A stretch of 62,000 nt of DNA from Zygnema cylindricum (GCA_037447655.1 JBBHKE010002856.1:131584-193583), one strand, 5' to 3'; shown: positions 43,496 through 56,797, counted from the stretch's first letter. Notes: generated by a model from the sequence alone, not told the origin. Program-made: numbers and translations.

Positions 43496-45461
43496 GGTTG
43501 TTTGTTTTTAGTTTTTAGTTGTTATCCCATTTGTTACAGCCTGAGTGTAATTTAGTATGGGAATAAAGAGAAGATGCGCAATGTGTGGAACTGGAATTTT
43601 CCCCTTTCGTATGTTTTTGGAAAAGTGAATAACTCATTGGATTTTCAGAAATCAGGATGTTGAGGACTATGAAAATGTTTTCTTTTATGATTCTAGCGCT
43701 TGTGAAGAGCAAACTGACGTGGGAGTGGCAGCAAGAGAAGGAGATAGTTCGATGGGGCGACTGAGAATTTCTGCATTTTATGTGAGACAAATTAAGAAAT
43801 TCTCGAGATGAGAATTTAAACTCTATTATACTATAACCATTTATTATTTGAAAAATGTTATTGAATGAGCATTTTGAATTAATCTTCTTCTAGATGAATA
43901 ACTTTACAGAGATTAAATTGAGGCAAAAAAAAATGTGAAGTCGCAATTATGTTAACATCGTTGATTCATAGCACTGTATCAAAGTGTACAGGGCCATCAA
44001 AAGAAAATAACAATTCAGTAAAGCAACATTTTAATTTTTAAGTTTTTCATCAATCGCAACGTTGTTAATTCTGGGATTTTACTTCCGAGTCAATGATAAC
44101 ACCATCATTTGGTGATTCTCAAAAATAAAGTGCATATTCAGTTGCAGCCCCTCATTCGCAAAGATCGGTGAATATTCTTTTCAATACTAGGTGTTTGCCT
44201 TTTACGGACCAAAAAACGGTCACAATGAACCTTTTAGGATTTTCCAAACCAAAAAACCCAATTACACATTATTTTTTGGGTTTCTTTATGTTAGACGAGC
44301 CTACCAAAATGTGAATGTGTACAGAAAATGTAGTCAAAGTAATAAACAACAACAAAGTACCATCGGATCATATGTCAAAATGATGTTTGAATAAGGCAAG
44401 CAAGCGGAAAAAGGGTCTAAATTGTCCTGCTATGCACTTTGCAACAGTAGAAGTAGAGTAAAACGCAAAAGTGCTCCCTTCCGTATGCATTTCAAAAAGC
44501 CGATAATGTACAACTCGAAAATATATTGTAATATAACTCTAGAACTAGTTAAGGCATACTTCTTAGGAGATGAGATTGGACTTAATAAATGCCAAGTCGC
44601 TGGCAGCTAAGATTCAATCCCAAAAGGCATAGTTACCAGATTTGCTAGTAGATTATTCACGATTTGGGAATACTCGGACAGGAATACTTGCAAATGAAAA
44701 AACCCTATTTGTTTCCCAAGTTTGCCAGTATGATGATAGTGTCCATTTTTTTTTTTTTTAAATAATATTTAGTCGACATTGATAAGTAAAAACCTAGTAT
44801 AAAGTAAAAGGTAAGAGGGGAACTAAAGGAGAGGGAGGGAAAAGAACAATGGCTTCCTGAGATTTGAAGAAACGCAAAAAGGTGCTAACGCCGAAAGGGC
44901 TATCAAATTTTGGGAAAACAAGACGGAAAAATAAATTTTCAAGAAAGTCAACGTTTAAGGAAAACCCTAAAGGTAGGAATTAACTTTGTTTGAACAGCAA
45001 AACAGAGTCCAAAGACACTCATTTACATGTAGTCTTTAATACTGTACATAGTTACGCGCCTTTGTCATACAAACCTTGGACATTCCTCGAATATGAATCT
45101 ACAGTGTTCCGCAAAAGCCAGTGTAATAAATATCATTGTTAAACACATGCAGTTGTAAGAATGACAAAATAGCAGCCTCTGCTCCTTTACATTTCCACAG
45201 CATTGCCGTCGGCTTTTTTTTTTATGTGCGTCTTTGTAAGGGGTCACTCTTGAGCTCCTTCGCACCTGTCTATCGATTTTAATGTCTCATGAAGGATACA
45301 ACATATTTCAGGGTATAAATATATCGTCATATACATAAATAGCATCCAAAGAAAGCTACTTTATTATTGTAGATATCTCCCATTAGAGCTAATGCATATT
45401 TTAAAGCAACTATATTGTAATATGCATAACATATAAGCAAGAGAAGGTGAAATAGGCGTAC
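43496..45461 (-). other. Intron of the mosaic lectin gene
   Basis: AT-rich, no recognisable exon. Short frames at 43515-43790 (minus) and 44191-44610 (plus) have no domain and no supporting splice context. If the exon at 43321-43495 is a true first exon, its promoter would lie in the part just above 43500. Confidence 0.5.
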
Positions 45462-45745
45462 GGATGCAAGTGTACTCGTTTTTGTCGTTGATATATCCGT
45501 CATAGCATTCGCATGTAAAGGTCATCCCGTTCACACTAATTTTACACGTTCCATTTCCCCCACAAGATCCTCCCTCCTGACTTGCATTGCAGAATTGTTT
45601 GCATTCGTTTCCACTTCGCTGTTTTGCAATAGGACATCCGGACGGAATTTGTGTGGATTTGAAACAGTTCTTTTCCAGTTCTTCACATTGAGGATGTCCA
45701 TTTGATGTAGGGACCAATCCCGTGAGATAGTTTGATGAGACATTA
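45462..45745 (-). CDS. Mosaic lectin gene, exon: last LRR half, Cys-rich region and EGF-like domain
   Basis: The acceptor GTTCCAG|T is followed by NVSSNYLTGLVPTSNGHPQC, which is the xLxSNxLTGxVP half of a plant-type LRR. Then come EELEKNCFKSTQIPSGCPIA, NECKQFCNASQEGGSCGGNG and TCKISVNGMTFTCECYDGYI, ending TCI at donor CATCC|GTACGC. The last 45 residues have the six-Cys spacing of an EGF-like domain (C-x5-8-C-x3-5-C-x8-C-x-C-x8-15-C). The frame also runs upstream to an ATG at 45819 with a hydrophobic stretch, but the LRR homology and matching phase (TG + T from the exon at 48748) show that this upstream part is intron. The donor phase (1 nt) fits the PAN exon. Confidence 0.82.
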
Positions 45746-48700
45746 CTGGAACATGAGGACAAAAGTACCAAGAAGAACAGTAAAGAAGTTAAGAAACACA
45801 AGAAAATTATATCAGACATCGAAACCTGACGAGTGTGACTTGGAAAACTATAGAGGCAAGAAAATCGTTTTCAGTTTTTTTATCAATTTACGCTCCAGCG
45901 GCAACATGAACATTCTAAGATATACGGGTTGATAACAATCGAGAAACCTTATTTACTATCGTTATAAAACAAAATACTTCTCGAACTTTCATCGGTTAAC
46001 ACTTTATTAGATAAAATTTGAAGATACGACAAATTTGTGATTACATATAACGAGGGCTGCAGATCCTTCGAGAATAAAAACCAAAAAAAAAATTAGGCGA
46101 CGCCCCAAACGTTGATTTGTCTTTCAAAAAAGATAATACTCGATGACACCCAATATGTGTTTGGACCAAGTGGAGGTCTTGTTTCGGAAACCAGAGTACA
46201 TAGCCTAGCTCGTGTAATATGTTAACATAAGTAAATATCGCATTTTATTAATAAATTACAATATTGGTCATACAAAACTAACAAGAAACTTAGAAATAAC
46301 TATCCAATCTTAAATAAGACCGCTAATAGATTGAGAATGAAAACTGAATAATTAATAAGGCACTTCTCCAAAAGAATTAGCGTGAAATCAATCATATACG
46401 TGTTAGATTTTTCCTTTAATGTTTTGTTTACTGGGTTTTGCTTTTTTGGGTGTTTTCGATTTCCCTGCCATCCTTTCATATTTTCGTTGGTTTTGCCTTG
46501 ATTTTCCTTTTTGTTTATCCCCTTGTCATGAGGTTCTTTCAGTTTTAGCACTGCTACTTCCTTTGGTTCCTATGGACTCAGATGGTTTACCATCGTGCTT
46601 GTTAATAAAGTCGGCCCCCTTTTTTTATTTTTAAATAGAATAACTCCTCCCCCCTCCCACCATCCTTTCACGCTAAATATATTTAAACAAAAAACAACAA
46701 CGACAACTTTGGAGATACTTAGTGTTGGATATCAATGTGTAAATCTATGTTCAGTTACGTTCTGGCGAAATGACGTTTCCTGTTCAGTTTCATATTATTG
46801 TCGCATCAGTTTAATATTTCGTTTTTGTACTATTTCTATTTGGTCCTGTACGTTTCTGCAGTTATTTAGTGCGTAGAACTCTTTTGGTTGTTCGCACATA
46901 ATTGTAGGTTGGTGTTTCGGTGACTTTATGTTTTGTTAGGCGTGGCGTTTTTTGGTACCGCGCGCCAAGTGTCTTGTACGTTACTCGCTCACGTTTCATT
47001 CGTGCGGCGTTTTCTTAACCTTTTACTTAGTGCGTTTCAGAGTGCGCTTCAGAGTGGATTTCTATTTTTTGTTTTCTGGTGTTAGGAAAAGTGTATTTTA
47101 GAAGAAGTGTAAAGTAGTTTCATATATCAAAACAAGGAAGTGAAGTGAAGGAAGAAAGGGGATGTAAAAATTCGATTGAATATATTTTTCTATTCCGTCG
47201 ATTTCCAGTTCTATCTGTGATTCTGAACTTATTTTTTATGTCTGGCAATTTCTGAATGCTTCCGCTGTAAATGCCAATGATCCTATTTATAACACTTAGT
47301 TTACAAAATGGGTTGATGTCCTAAACAGTGAAAGTACACAAAACCATGCATACAATTGTATTTTAAATCTAATAAAAATGGTTCAAGTACCACAAGGACA
47401 ATGAAGGCAAAATTATCCAGCTATAAAAGACCTTAAAAAACAACTGAGAATCCTTGAAACCCAAAAAAAGCCCAAAAAAATCATTGGAAATCACAAACTC
47501 GATTTCCATCAAAACATTTATGGCTTACTAAGAGTGATATGAAATACAACTCAACCAAGAAGCGCAATGATAGGTCTGCACCTTTCAAAAATCCTATTTC
47601 GAATTAAAATCCTCAAAAGACAAATTCTTGAATAGGTCCCGAACTTGTGACGCAGGTCACATTAATTGCTTCTCGGCCAATCTCTACAAAAAATTCAACT
47701 TTTTAAGGAACATTCAATTGATTAAACATGACGCTGAAATTCAAGTGATAACTGTTACGACACTAGGTAGCTCGGGTGCTGCATCATAAAACTAAAAAAT
47801 TGTATCGGAGGAAATAGTAATTATTAAGTTCCTCTTTGGACATTTCCTTTCAAATTTTAAGATAATTTATACGAAAAAATTGAGCGGTATTACCTATTAT
47901 TATTTTTTGGTAGTAATTTATCATTTTTATAAATCATTTAGTACATTTGTTTTGGCCTTTTTGAAATTGCTTGCATCGTTTTTAAAGTCTTGTTTCAATA
48001 GTAACCTTTTTTTCAACCTATTCATCTGACTATGATAAATAGTAGTGTTGCGTCCTCATCAAAATCAAAGTCGATGTGTTTTGATTTCGGTAATATTTTA
48101 ATACGCAAAAAGTCCAAAAACCGGTATTTTTGGCTTAACAGATAAACATCGATATCACAATAATCGACGATTGTCACCTGGTTTTTTATTTAATTTAATG
48201 TATTTTAGATGGATGAAATATACGGAATTTCTAGAATGCACGGAATGTACATGTACGGAAAGAAATGATTATACCGATCCCGATATCGATGTTGCTATAT
48301 TGTGATTATGTCATCATTACATTGTGTCGATATGTCGATAATCTAAAATCCTAAGAAATTGCTTACTGATTATCGACAAAACCTATTCAATATGCAACAC
48401 TAGTAAAAAAAAATGTAAGAGTTTTCCAAAGACATGAAATACACAATGTTTGGATTATGGATAATGGTTTCTAGGTGGCCGGATATTCGGATGTTTATGC
48501 GCCTAAACTGGCGTTCGATCCCCATACGGTCTACGGGCTATTCTAGTGAAAAGGAAATAATGTACAAAATAAAGTAACATGATCATGAAGGGAAAAATCG
48601 AAAAACGAAAAAAAAAGAGGCAAGTGTTACTTTTAGACACACCACTGTTTACCTTTTGCATAAACGGAAAGTCAGGACATAATTGTTACATAAAAAGAAA

Positions 48701-48747
48701 ACTTCTATTTCTATCATAAAACTGAAAAATAAGAGATGTATTTGTAC
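45746..48747 (-). other. Intron of the mosaic lectin gene, with a possible solo LTR
   Basis: Contains no recognised exon. 47080-47294 starts TGTTAGGAAAAG and ends CCTATTTATAACA, resembling the ends of the LTR at 27818-28172 (TGTTAAGAAGG...TTTTTAACA), so it may be a 215-bp solo LTR. No 5-bp target duplication is visible (TCTGG versus CTTAG). Frames at 46300-46876 are AT- or T-rich and not supported. Confidence 0.4.
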
Positions 48748-48819
48748 CAGAGTTCAAGCTTCGTCAAACCGGCGAAGGAAGTTGGAACGTTTCCGCTGAA
48801 TGAGTTATTGAATAGATGT
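48748..48819 (-). CDS. Mosaic lectin gene, LRR exon (72 nt)
   Basis: From ATGCAACAG to CTCTG|GTACAA. It encodes HLFNNSFSGNVPTSFAGLTK plus LEL and a split Cys. It is one complete 24-residue plant-type LRR (xLxxNxFSGxVPxxxxxLxxLxxL) in one exon, with a 1-nt entry and 2-nt exit like the other LRR exons. Its split codon joins the EGF exon as TG|T (Cys). It is the last LRR before the Cys-rich cap. Confidence 0.8.
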
Positions 48820-49462
48820 CTGTTGCATTCACCAGATCCAGCTCCCTCTCCCTCTCCCCCCACCCCAACCCATTTGAAATTAGTAATGGTAGATTTTGAC
48901 GATCACAAAAGAAAAAAATGACATTCAAAACCTACGCTCCAACTTTATATTTTAGCTTTTATTGGTTATATGCATCAGATTCTTTGATTATGAAGTATAT
49001 TTTTGTAAATTTTTATGTTTTAATGCAAGATTGGTCATTTATTTTCGGATTTACAGGCGTTTTTTACTTTTTGAAAGCTATTCAGTCCTGATACCCTATA
49101 GTGCTTGAGTCACCAGTAAAAAAAAATTATTTATCAGATTTTAGGATAGAACAATTCATCATGTTTTATTAAAATTTGCAGTCGCAAATATGTCAAAAAA
49201 TTACTTTTCCTTTTAAGAGCTTTTGGGATTTATAGGTTTTCAAGGGTTTTTCACATTTTTTAGGTTCTTCAAAACGCAAAACATTACAGAATTCGAAAGG
49301 AACACAAGAACCTAAATAAAAATTATGATAGCTTAGCATATATCAAAATCAAAACTCAAACCGAGATCAAATTCTAGATCTAAAATTAAATCTCATTTGA
49401 TTTTATTCTTTTGAAGTTAGAACCAAAAAAATAAACTCTCTAACGGGAAAAGAAAAACTTAC
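48820..49462 (-). other. Intron between LRR exons
   Basis: About 640 bp, AT-rich. Nothing recognised beyond the flanking splice sites. Confidence 0.6.
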
Positions 49463-49534
49463 AAGCTTTTAAAAGACGGCAGTTGACCAATAGATGACGG
49501 GATACTTCCAGTCAGAAAATTATCATATAGCCAT
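49463..49534 (-). CDS. Mosaic lectin gene, LRR exon (72 nt)
   Basis: From GATTCGCAG to AGCTT|GTAAGT. It encodes WLYDNFLTGSIPSSIGQLPS and FKSL (last Leu split). It is a canonical LTGSIPSSIGxL plant-type LRR. Length, phase and residue register are identical to the exons at 48748, 51159, 54308 and 56798, so it can be skipped or duplicated without a frameshift. Confidence 0.85.
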
Positions 49535-51158
49535 CTGCGAATCCCCCACCGAAATTTATTCCCATATTAAAATGGATGTTATGATAGTTTTATTTTGTAT
49601 TTTATTTTTTGTTATGTTCTTATTGTTGTATTATATGTCGTATTATTACATTTTACGCACGCCTGTGTTTTACCAAATTTCTATCGATGCAATTGTTTAA
49701 ATTTATAAACAACTTAAGATATCCTTTTAAATATGATGCATGATTACCAGATTTATCGTAACAGAATTTAAGAATTTTTTCTCATTAAGACTAAAATGTG
49801 CATTTCTCACTTCCCTCTTCCGCCCTCCCTCCCTTTTTCCCTCCCACTTTCCCTTCCTCCTTCTGACCATCACGTTTCCCTCCCTCCGACAAATCCAATT
49901 CCCTCCCTCCAACAACTCCTTCCTTTCAATTCTCTTTGTCTCCTCCAACATCTCTCCTTCTATCATCGTTCATCTCCTCTCCTGTTTCCCACCGTCGCTC
50001 CTTCACACCTTCCACCAACTCCTCGTCTTCCCTCCCTCCCTCCCTCCCTCCATCTTCACTCTTATCTCTCCATCGTCGCTCATAACTTCGTGATTTTTTC
50101 CTCTTTCTCCCTCCCTCCCCCTATCTTCTGTTGTCTCCCTCCTTTGTTTCTGTTACGATTCATTGAAAGAATCGTACGCACGCGAAAATCAGTTTGATTT
50201 CGCGAAAGAAAAACTGTACTTTTTAGAATATACCGAAAGTACAGTTACGTGTAAGTTCTATAGGTTTCGCGAAATATATTTGTCGTTTCGTTTCGCGTCT
50301 AGAATTTTCGTACGTCTAGTTTAGTACGATAGTACTTCTAGTTTTGTCTAGTACTTTCGTCCAAGCTTGTCGTTTTGCTATGTTTCAGCCTTTAGTGAGA
50401 ATTAGGGTGTTCTAGCTTAATCTGCGGACATGGCAGATTTCTGGAGGCTTCTTGGCGGCGCACGCTCACACGTGTCACGCCATGGCTGGTATTGTATTTA
50501 AGGGACACCATGACTGTGTGTTAATTAATCAATGAGGAATTGGAGGATTATATGGAGTAATAGAAGAGAGAGAGAAGAAATTGTAATTTCAGTTTTTATT
50601 AATGTGAGAATTTTCTGAAATGTCTCTTCAATGTTGATGTAATGTTTTATATTCTGAATGCTTCTGCTGCTATAAGTGTTTGTTAGTGAGCTCAGAATTT
50701 ATTATCGATCCTTTCAATTTCTTTTTATCTCTCCCGTCATCTCCACTCACTCTCCCTAATCTAATTCCATGTTGATATTGGAGCTACACTTTTTAAGAAC
50801 CAGATAACACCCTCATGTATTCATAAACAAAAATATGTTAATAGCCGATTCTGGCAACTTTTAAGTTTCGTTGTAGTCATCGAACTCATTATTTTTCAGA
50901 GTTCGATGTTCATGACTCGTATTTGGCAAAAAAGGAAAAATCCATTTGCCAAAAAATCCAATCGTCCAAAATAGATTTTCTATTCTTTCTCAGTATAAAA
51001 CGGTGGAGTCGTTTATTTTTCTATGAATTCTCTTTTTTTAAGGTTTGGGGTTTATGGCTTCCAGGGTCTTAGTATTTTATAGAGTATGATGGTTTTATGG
51101 TTTTAGAATTCTGGCCCTTTTAGTCTTAAGGTTTTCAGGATTTGGTAGTTAGACTTAC
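49535..51158 (-). other. Intron between LRR exons, with CT tract and LTR-like fragment
   Basis: 49810-50130 is a CT-rich tract (CTCCCTCC words). 50455-50680 resembles 6700-6960 (shared CTCACACGTGTCA, TCTTCAATGT, GAATGCTTCTGCT) and looks like an LTR fragment with a TATA-like TATTGTATTTAAGG at 50490. No exon was recognised. Confidence 0.45.
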
Positions 51159-51230
51159 AAAGTTTCGAGTAAACGCATTTGACCGATGGATGATGGAATG
51201 CTTCCAGTCAACTGATTTTGACATAAAAAT
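51159..51230 (-). CDS. Mosaic lectin gene, LRR exon (72 nt)
   Basis: From CTTTCAG to AACTTT|GTAAGT. It encodes FLCQNQLTGSIPSSIGQMRL and LETL (split Leu). It is a plant-type LRR of 24 residues, closest in sequence to the exon at 49463 (NxLTGSIPSSIGQ shared), consistent with exon duplication. Confidence 0.85.
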
Positions 51231-54200
51231 CTGAAAGAAAAAAAACCAATGTCCTCTCTTTTCTTCTTATTTTGATAAACATGGTCACAGAAAAATTAAG
51301 TGTAAAGTATCTATTTAAAAATATGTATAAAGTATAGATATTTGATGTAATAAGTGAAAAAAGGGTTGATTTTCAAAAAATACTTCATGATTGAGACTAC
51401 AAATGGGTAAATAAACAAGGAAAATGAAAAAATATATGCTACGAGTTTTCCATTCAAATCTGGAAAAACAAAATCAGTAAATCAATGTTAAAAAAAAGTT
51501 GATTGGTTTTTCTTTCACTGCTCACAACTTCAAACTTTTTAATTTTCCATCTCTGCCTTCTACTAGCAGTTGAATCAGCCTTCTATTTTAGAATATTATA
51601 TGATTTCTTTTGAGAAAAAATAAAAATCGTTGTTTCAAAAAGTCAGGAATGGATTTGAATATTTGGATAACACTGGATAAATATTTGCTTCGAATTTTTT
51701 GGAAACATTAAACATTTGAAAGTATTATCATCTAAAATTCCAGGCATGTTTTCAGTCACGCGTGGAGATTGTAGAATGTTTTTTGCTTTTTGAAAAATTA
51801 TATCCTTACTGGATGACAACATTAACATACACATCCAAACATTTACAGGATAGACAATTATTTTAATTAAATTTCATCATGGTGGAAACGATGTTTATTT
51901 TTGTAGGCATGTCCTAAAAATAAAATTAAAATTCATAAATGGAAAGATGTATTCATTTTCTACTCCACACGCATTTATTATAATTCACAAAACAAATTTA
52001 ATATCGTCGTTGAAAAAGAATGTCCGGTTTACATTTCAATGCATTTGTATTTTAAAGTTCAATTTACTTTCAACTTGGAAAAATACGTCCGTTTTCATTT
52101 TCGACAGGCGTTTTTTAATATGAAGGTATTACTTTGGAGAAGAGCTTCTAGTGCACAAACAACGTATTCTTTAATGACAAACTTATTACGCATGTAAGGA
52201 AAAAACAAATTTCAAAATAACAAAATAAATTTACAAAATGGTGGGCATTAAAAGAAGCAGAGTAAACAAGTATTCCGGAGATTTTAGACACATGTTTATC
52301 TCATTTGTCGTTCGTCGCAATTAAAATGTCATTTTGTGAACCAAAATATCGTAACAGTGAACCCGTTACGTAACGGTTGAATTCGGTTGGAAATCGACCC
52401 AATTGCGCCTTTTTTATTGAATTTGATTTTAATACGAGAAAAGTACAATATTTGATTCCCCACACGCGTTCCAACGCCCCAAAAATCAGACTCTTGCCGT
52501 CAATGGTTTGCTATCACGCCCTCGGGAAATAACTTACGACTTCAACATCTCATGGCCGTCCAACTTTGAGTTTCGTGGACGGTCAGGATCTTGATCCTCA
52601 CACGTGTGAATTTGTATACAATAATGTTGGCGAAACGATGTGTTCTCATTGGCTCGCTAACCGGTTCTACGGGAAATGAAGGTTCGCGTCCGCCGGATTA
52701 AATATTTTCGGACATTGATGTTGGACCAGATTATTGCAAGTCCGCTAACAACAAATCCGTAGAACTTAACAAAAGCTAGAAATGCTTTTGTCTTTATTGT
52801 TTGAAAATTGAAAGCTCTACGACTTTCTTACTAACGTGTTCTTTTATTTTGCGTTGGGTCAGTTTTCCTTCTACTTTATGCCTACCCAAATTCAGATTTT
52901 TCCGTAGTCTAAATGTTTGTCCACACACAAAATGTCCATTTTTGATTGGTAACTGCGAAAAATTATAACTTTGCCGCTTTTTTACGAGGGAAATATCACT
53001 TTTTTGCCATGAGTACTTTGGTGTGCTTCTGTCATACACACAAATTTGGATTTTTTTTGTGAAAAAGACAGATATTCAAAGGCGCAAGACATAAGCCTAG
53101 TGAATCGATCCAATTCATTTACTTCCAGCTATGGTGTTAATGAATAAAATCAATATCTTTCTCCAAAATTATAGTGCATACATAATTTTTTTATATATTT
53201 TGATCATAAAGAATAAAACTGAAAATCACTATGATGTTAGTAAACAAATGGGATTTTCCATTTGCCTATATTCTTACTCGAATACGATCCACTGACCATG
53301 AAAAACCAAATAGTAATAATAACAGTAACAACAATCCATAAATTTAGATTTCACTTACAATTCTCGAGATCACTAATTGACTGAATTGAATACTCCGACA
53401 AGCTGCTATATTTAACCCTGTCCTCTCTCCCCAAATCCCCACCATCCACAATTTTTCATTTGAGTTTTTTCTTCTTGGTTTCTTTTATTTTTCTTCTTCA
53501 AACATGGATTCGAATTCTCGTGAAACAATAGTATCCGTAATAATCATACATGATCTAGTTTAAAATTATTGAAGTGCGATTTTTTTCTTACATTTCAAAT
53601 GTCAACTCTAGATCTCGATCTTCAGAAAATACCATTTGTAAACTTTCAGCATTAATTGGACAACCTGGATACACCATCTCTTGCCCCTTCTGCTTACAGA
53701 GGGACCCTCTTGTTCCCTCTTCTCTACCTCCCTCTCCTCTCCATCCATATCCCACATTACTCCCCTCACCCTTTTTAGTCTTCACCTCTCTCCTTCGCCC
53801 TTTCCCTTTACCTTCTCTCCCTCTTTCTCTTCCTCTTACTTTTTCACCTCTCCCTCTTCCTCGTCTCCTCCTTCCCTCTCTCCCTCTCACTCCATCTCCC
53901 CCTCTCCCTCTCTCTCATGGATGTCATGATCGTCCCAAGTACTTTTCCCTTGATTGGCAAAGAAATACCCAAAAACCCCATGAAAAAAGAAAAGAAAAAA
54001 AAAACTAAAACCGGAAAACCACAACAAACAGAAAAACAATTGTTGTAAAAAATCTCACATAAAAATCTTAAAAAAACCCCGATATCTTTTAAATCTTTGA
54101 AAATCCTAAAAAGTACCTAGAAAAGCCTTCAAATAAATGTTGAATCCTAGCACATAACTTAACAAGAAATGCTAAAAACACTCCGAGCAGCCTTAAAAAT

Positions 54201-54307
54201 GAAAACTTAAAATCCAAGAAATTTGCAAAAATAAAACCATCAAGAACGTATAAAACGAGAATTCTAAAAAAAAAAAGCGCCTAAAAAAGTCTTGAAAAAA
54301 AACTTAC
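51231..54307 (-). other. Intron region, possibly with decayed exons
   Basis: 3.1 kb. Holds a CT-rich tract at 53700-53925, the degenerate LRR-like piece at 53359-53405 and an open segment at 53590-53700 (minus: YPGCPINAESLQMVFSEDRD, LELTFE, then donor-like GTAAGA) that resembles no family. Whether any of these is used is unknown. Confidence 0.4.
53359..53405 (-). pseudogene. Decayed LRR exon
   Basis: Ends CTCGAGAATT|GTAAGT like the LRR exons and reads LSEYSIQSISDLEN, alignable with LSGSIPxSIxxLxxL after a small deletion. It is shorter than 72 nt and its exit phase is off by one, so splicing it in would shift the frame. Read as a dead repeat exon. Confidence 0.35.
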
Positions 54308-54379
54308 AATTTTATAAGGCCTGTAATTTCGTTGATGGACGGCGGAATACTTCCCGTGAACTGGTTATCCGACAACCAT
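54308..54379 (-). CDS. Mosaic lectin gene, LRR exon (72 nt)
   Basis: From AATGTTACAG to AAATT|GTAAGT. It encodes WLSDNQFTGSIPPSINEITG and LIKL (split Leu). Same 72-nt length and phase as the other LRR exons. The Trp-Leu opening matches the exon at 49463. Confidence 0.85.
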
Positions 54380-56797
54380 CTGTAACATTTGTCGCACCCC
54401 TAAAATATCTTAAGTCTATCAGATTATGGCATGTTTTCGGTTTTGTTTTCAGTTTTTTTGGACATTTCAGAATTTCAAAACCAAAAACCGAAAATAAATA
54501 GCCAAAAAACACCCAAAACTCTGAAGGTTTAGAATTTTTAGTGGGTTTTAAGGATTTTTACGAATTCAAAGGAAAAAAAGTCAGCCCTGTCATTTGCAAG
54601 CTCTCTCAAAAAAACTCTTAATAATCACGAATTATAGGAAAATATTATTTTAGGTTTTTTTCCCGTGGTTTCCTGTTATATTTATCAATTTTTTTAAATT
54701 TTTAAAGTTTTTTAAGGTATTTAGTACGAATCGTGGAACTGAAGTGAACAAACGGGCAACAAAAGAACAAAAGAGGTGATGTAATCAACAACTGCGGGTA
54801 GCATCAAATTGAATTAAAAAAAAAAAAAATTTGACAAAAAAAGTGTGCTTAGCACTAGATAGCCTTGTTATGGCACCATGTTTTGACCATTTTTTGAGCA
54901 CATGTTTCACCCATGAATCTTCATCAGATTGAAATTTTACTTTTTTTCAATTATAAATATAGGTGTTTTATTTATGGTCTTATATTTTACTTCGATATCT
55001 TTCCATTCTATATTTTTGAAAAATCATACGGGGGATATTGTTAAAAACAAACAAAAATTTGAATTTCTCACAACATTTTGTAGAAAGACATTTTTTATTA
55101 AGTAGCTTTGAAGAAACAGAAACAAAAGGACAAAAAATACATATATTTAAATATCTACTCACCAATCTACGGCTCTCGACAGATCGTCAACTCTACAGGA
55201 GCATGAATCAATAAAAAATGAGCACACAAAATCCATTTTTGCAAAACTTATTTTGGCTAATTTTCTTGTGTAATAGTGAATATTGCAACTTAAAAGGCTT
55301 TTACAAAAAAAGCTGATTTTAAGTACAGTATACTGTCAATAGTAAACCCAAACCAGGAGCAAATTTTTATTGTAATGAAACTAGTATGTAGTTTACAATA
55401 GTACTAAAACTCTAGATCACTCCTATTAACTATATTTCTTCAGCAGAAAACTAAACCATACCTGAACCACAAACTCATAACCACTGCTCATAGAAGTCAC
55501 AAGTCGCGAGGGTAACCAATAATAGAAATAGAAGCAATGATTGCAGGAAAAACGTAATGAACTTAAAGCAATGCAACAAGAAAGAGAACATTACAAGCTT
55601 GTCAACGTCTACTTATGTCACTTACAATACTTTATCTTTGCTAATGCCTCCGTTGTTCCTCTATAGCATTGAATGTATTACACAATGCTAATTGAATTCT
55701 GGTTTTAAAAAAACTGACTCTTGCAATTTTCCTTTTGAACCTTCTTGGGTAGTCAAACAAAAACGATAGCTTTGTTGGTTGAGAAAGATTATTCAGAGAA
55801 AAAACTACTGGGAGCCTTGAGTGATTTAAAGATATGTCAAACCGAGTCATAACAAGTACCGAGTGTCGGTTTTTGCTCACTAATTGACCAATAGTAACAC
55901 GTGCTGAATGACGTGTGCATAGTGAGGGCTGACGTGGATCACATCCACCGTCCTTTTGCAAAAAAAGAAGTGTATCATGAGGTTTCAGGTCCAGATCTGG
56001 TGAAGTGCAAATGCAGCACTTTTACAAGTACCGCTAAGTACGTGTACGGAAATTACAGGAAAAAATATAAGTTTCTGATTTAATATAAATTATTTTCGTA
56101 TTTGTACTTTTTTCATCACATTTTTTAACATTTTCGTATTCTTTTCGCAATTGCGTTTCAAACCTTTATTTTTCTCTTCCTCTAATTTACCATGGAAATA
56201 AGACACCAAGAGCTTCTCAACAAACTCTTATATGCATAATTTGGATAAGAATTATGAATTTTAGATGGGGTAGATAACCAGGGCTGTTTAAGAACTGTTA
56301 GATCCCGCCGAGTTTCAACAGGCTTATGGCAGGAGAGACCATGGGAAGCCGAAACAAGAAAAAAACAAATAATATAAAAGGCCAAAAAGAGACGGTGAAA
56401 AGGAGCAAAGAACATGTGAAATAGGGAGACAAACAAGGAAGGTAAAACTGAGAGTTTTGCCGTTGAAATTTTGCATTTGTTAAGGATACTTTTGACGATT
56501 GAGATAGAAAGAGTTTCTAGGAAAAAGAGAAATAGACACCAAATTAGCGTTCAGGAATTAAAAGATAAAAAGATGTTCATTTTTTCATTATCTTTGATAG
56601 AGTTCCAATAAGGCTATTAGTGTTAAAATGACAAAAAAGGGTACAAAGAAATATCTACACAGACAACATTAAAAATAATGATTATTTATACCAAAGAATA
56701 ACAATAAGAACAGCAACAAAGGCAAAAACAACAACAACAACAAACCGACAACAAAATAATATTAAATGATAAAAGAAAAAACCAGAAAAAAACTTAC
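54380..56797 (-). other. Intron between the first and second recognised LRR exons
   Basis: 2.4 kb. Small candidate exons with GTAAGT or GTGAGT donors occur at about 55165-55195 and 55626-55660, but they do not chain in phase with the flanking LRR exons. A hydrophobic frame at 56182-56436 (minus, FYIICFFLVSASHG) resembles a signal peptide but has no donor that fits. Confidence 0.4.

Noticed and set aside
45746-45819. ATG with hydrophobic N-terminus as the start of the EGF exon (signal peptide)
   Set aside because: The following residues are the end of an LRR and the phase matches the upstream LRR exon through the acceptor at 45746, so the hydrophobic part is intron sequence next to a pyrimidine tract.
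47080-47294. Solo LTR as a firm call
   Set aside because: Ends resemble the 27.8 kb LTR, but no target duplication is visible; left as a possibility within the intron entry.
48480-48545. tRNA-like GGCGTTCGATCCCC segment
   Set aside because: Resembles a T-arm only. No 7-bp acceptor stem or anticodon arm can be drawn around it.
52544-52625. Minus-strand segment ending AAGTC|GTAAGT as an exon
   Set aside because: No LRR or other domain in any frame; a lone donor motif is expected by chance at this scale.
55165-55660. Two mini-exons with GTGAGT and GTAAGT donors between LRR exons
   Set aside because: Chaining them with the neighbours produces a TGA at the junction with the exon at 54308 or changes frame.
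56182-56436. Signal-peptide-like first exon for the mosaic gene
   Set aside because: Lies downstream of an LRR exon in gene order and has no donor in a fitting phase. Kept only as an alternative if the 56.8 kb exon belongs to another gene.
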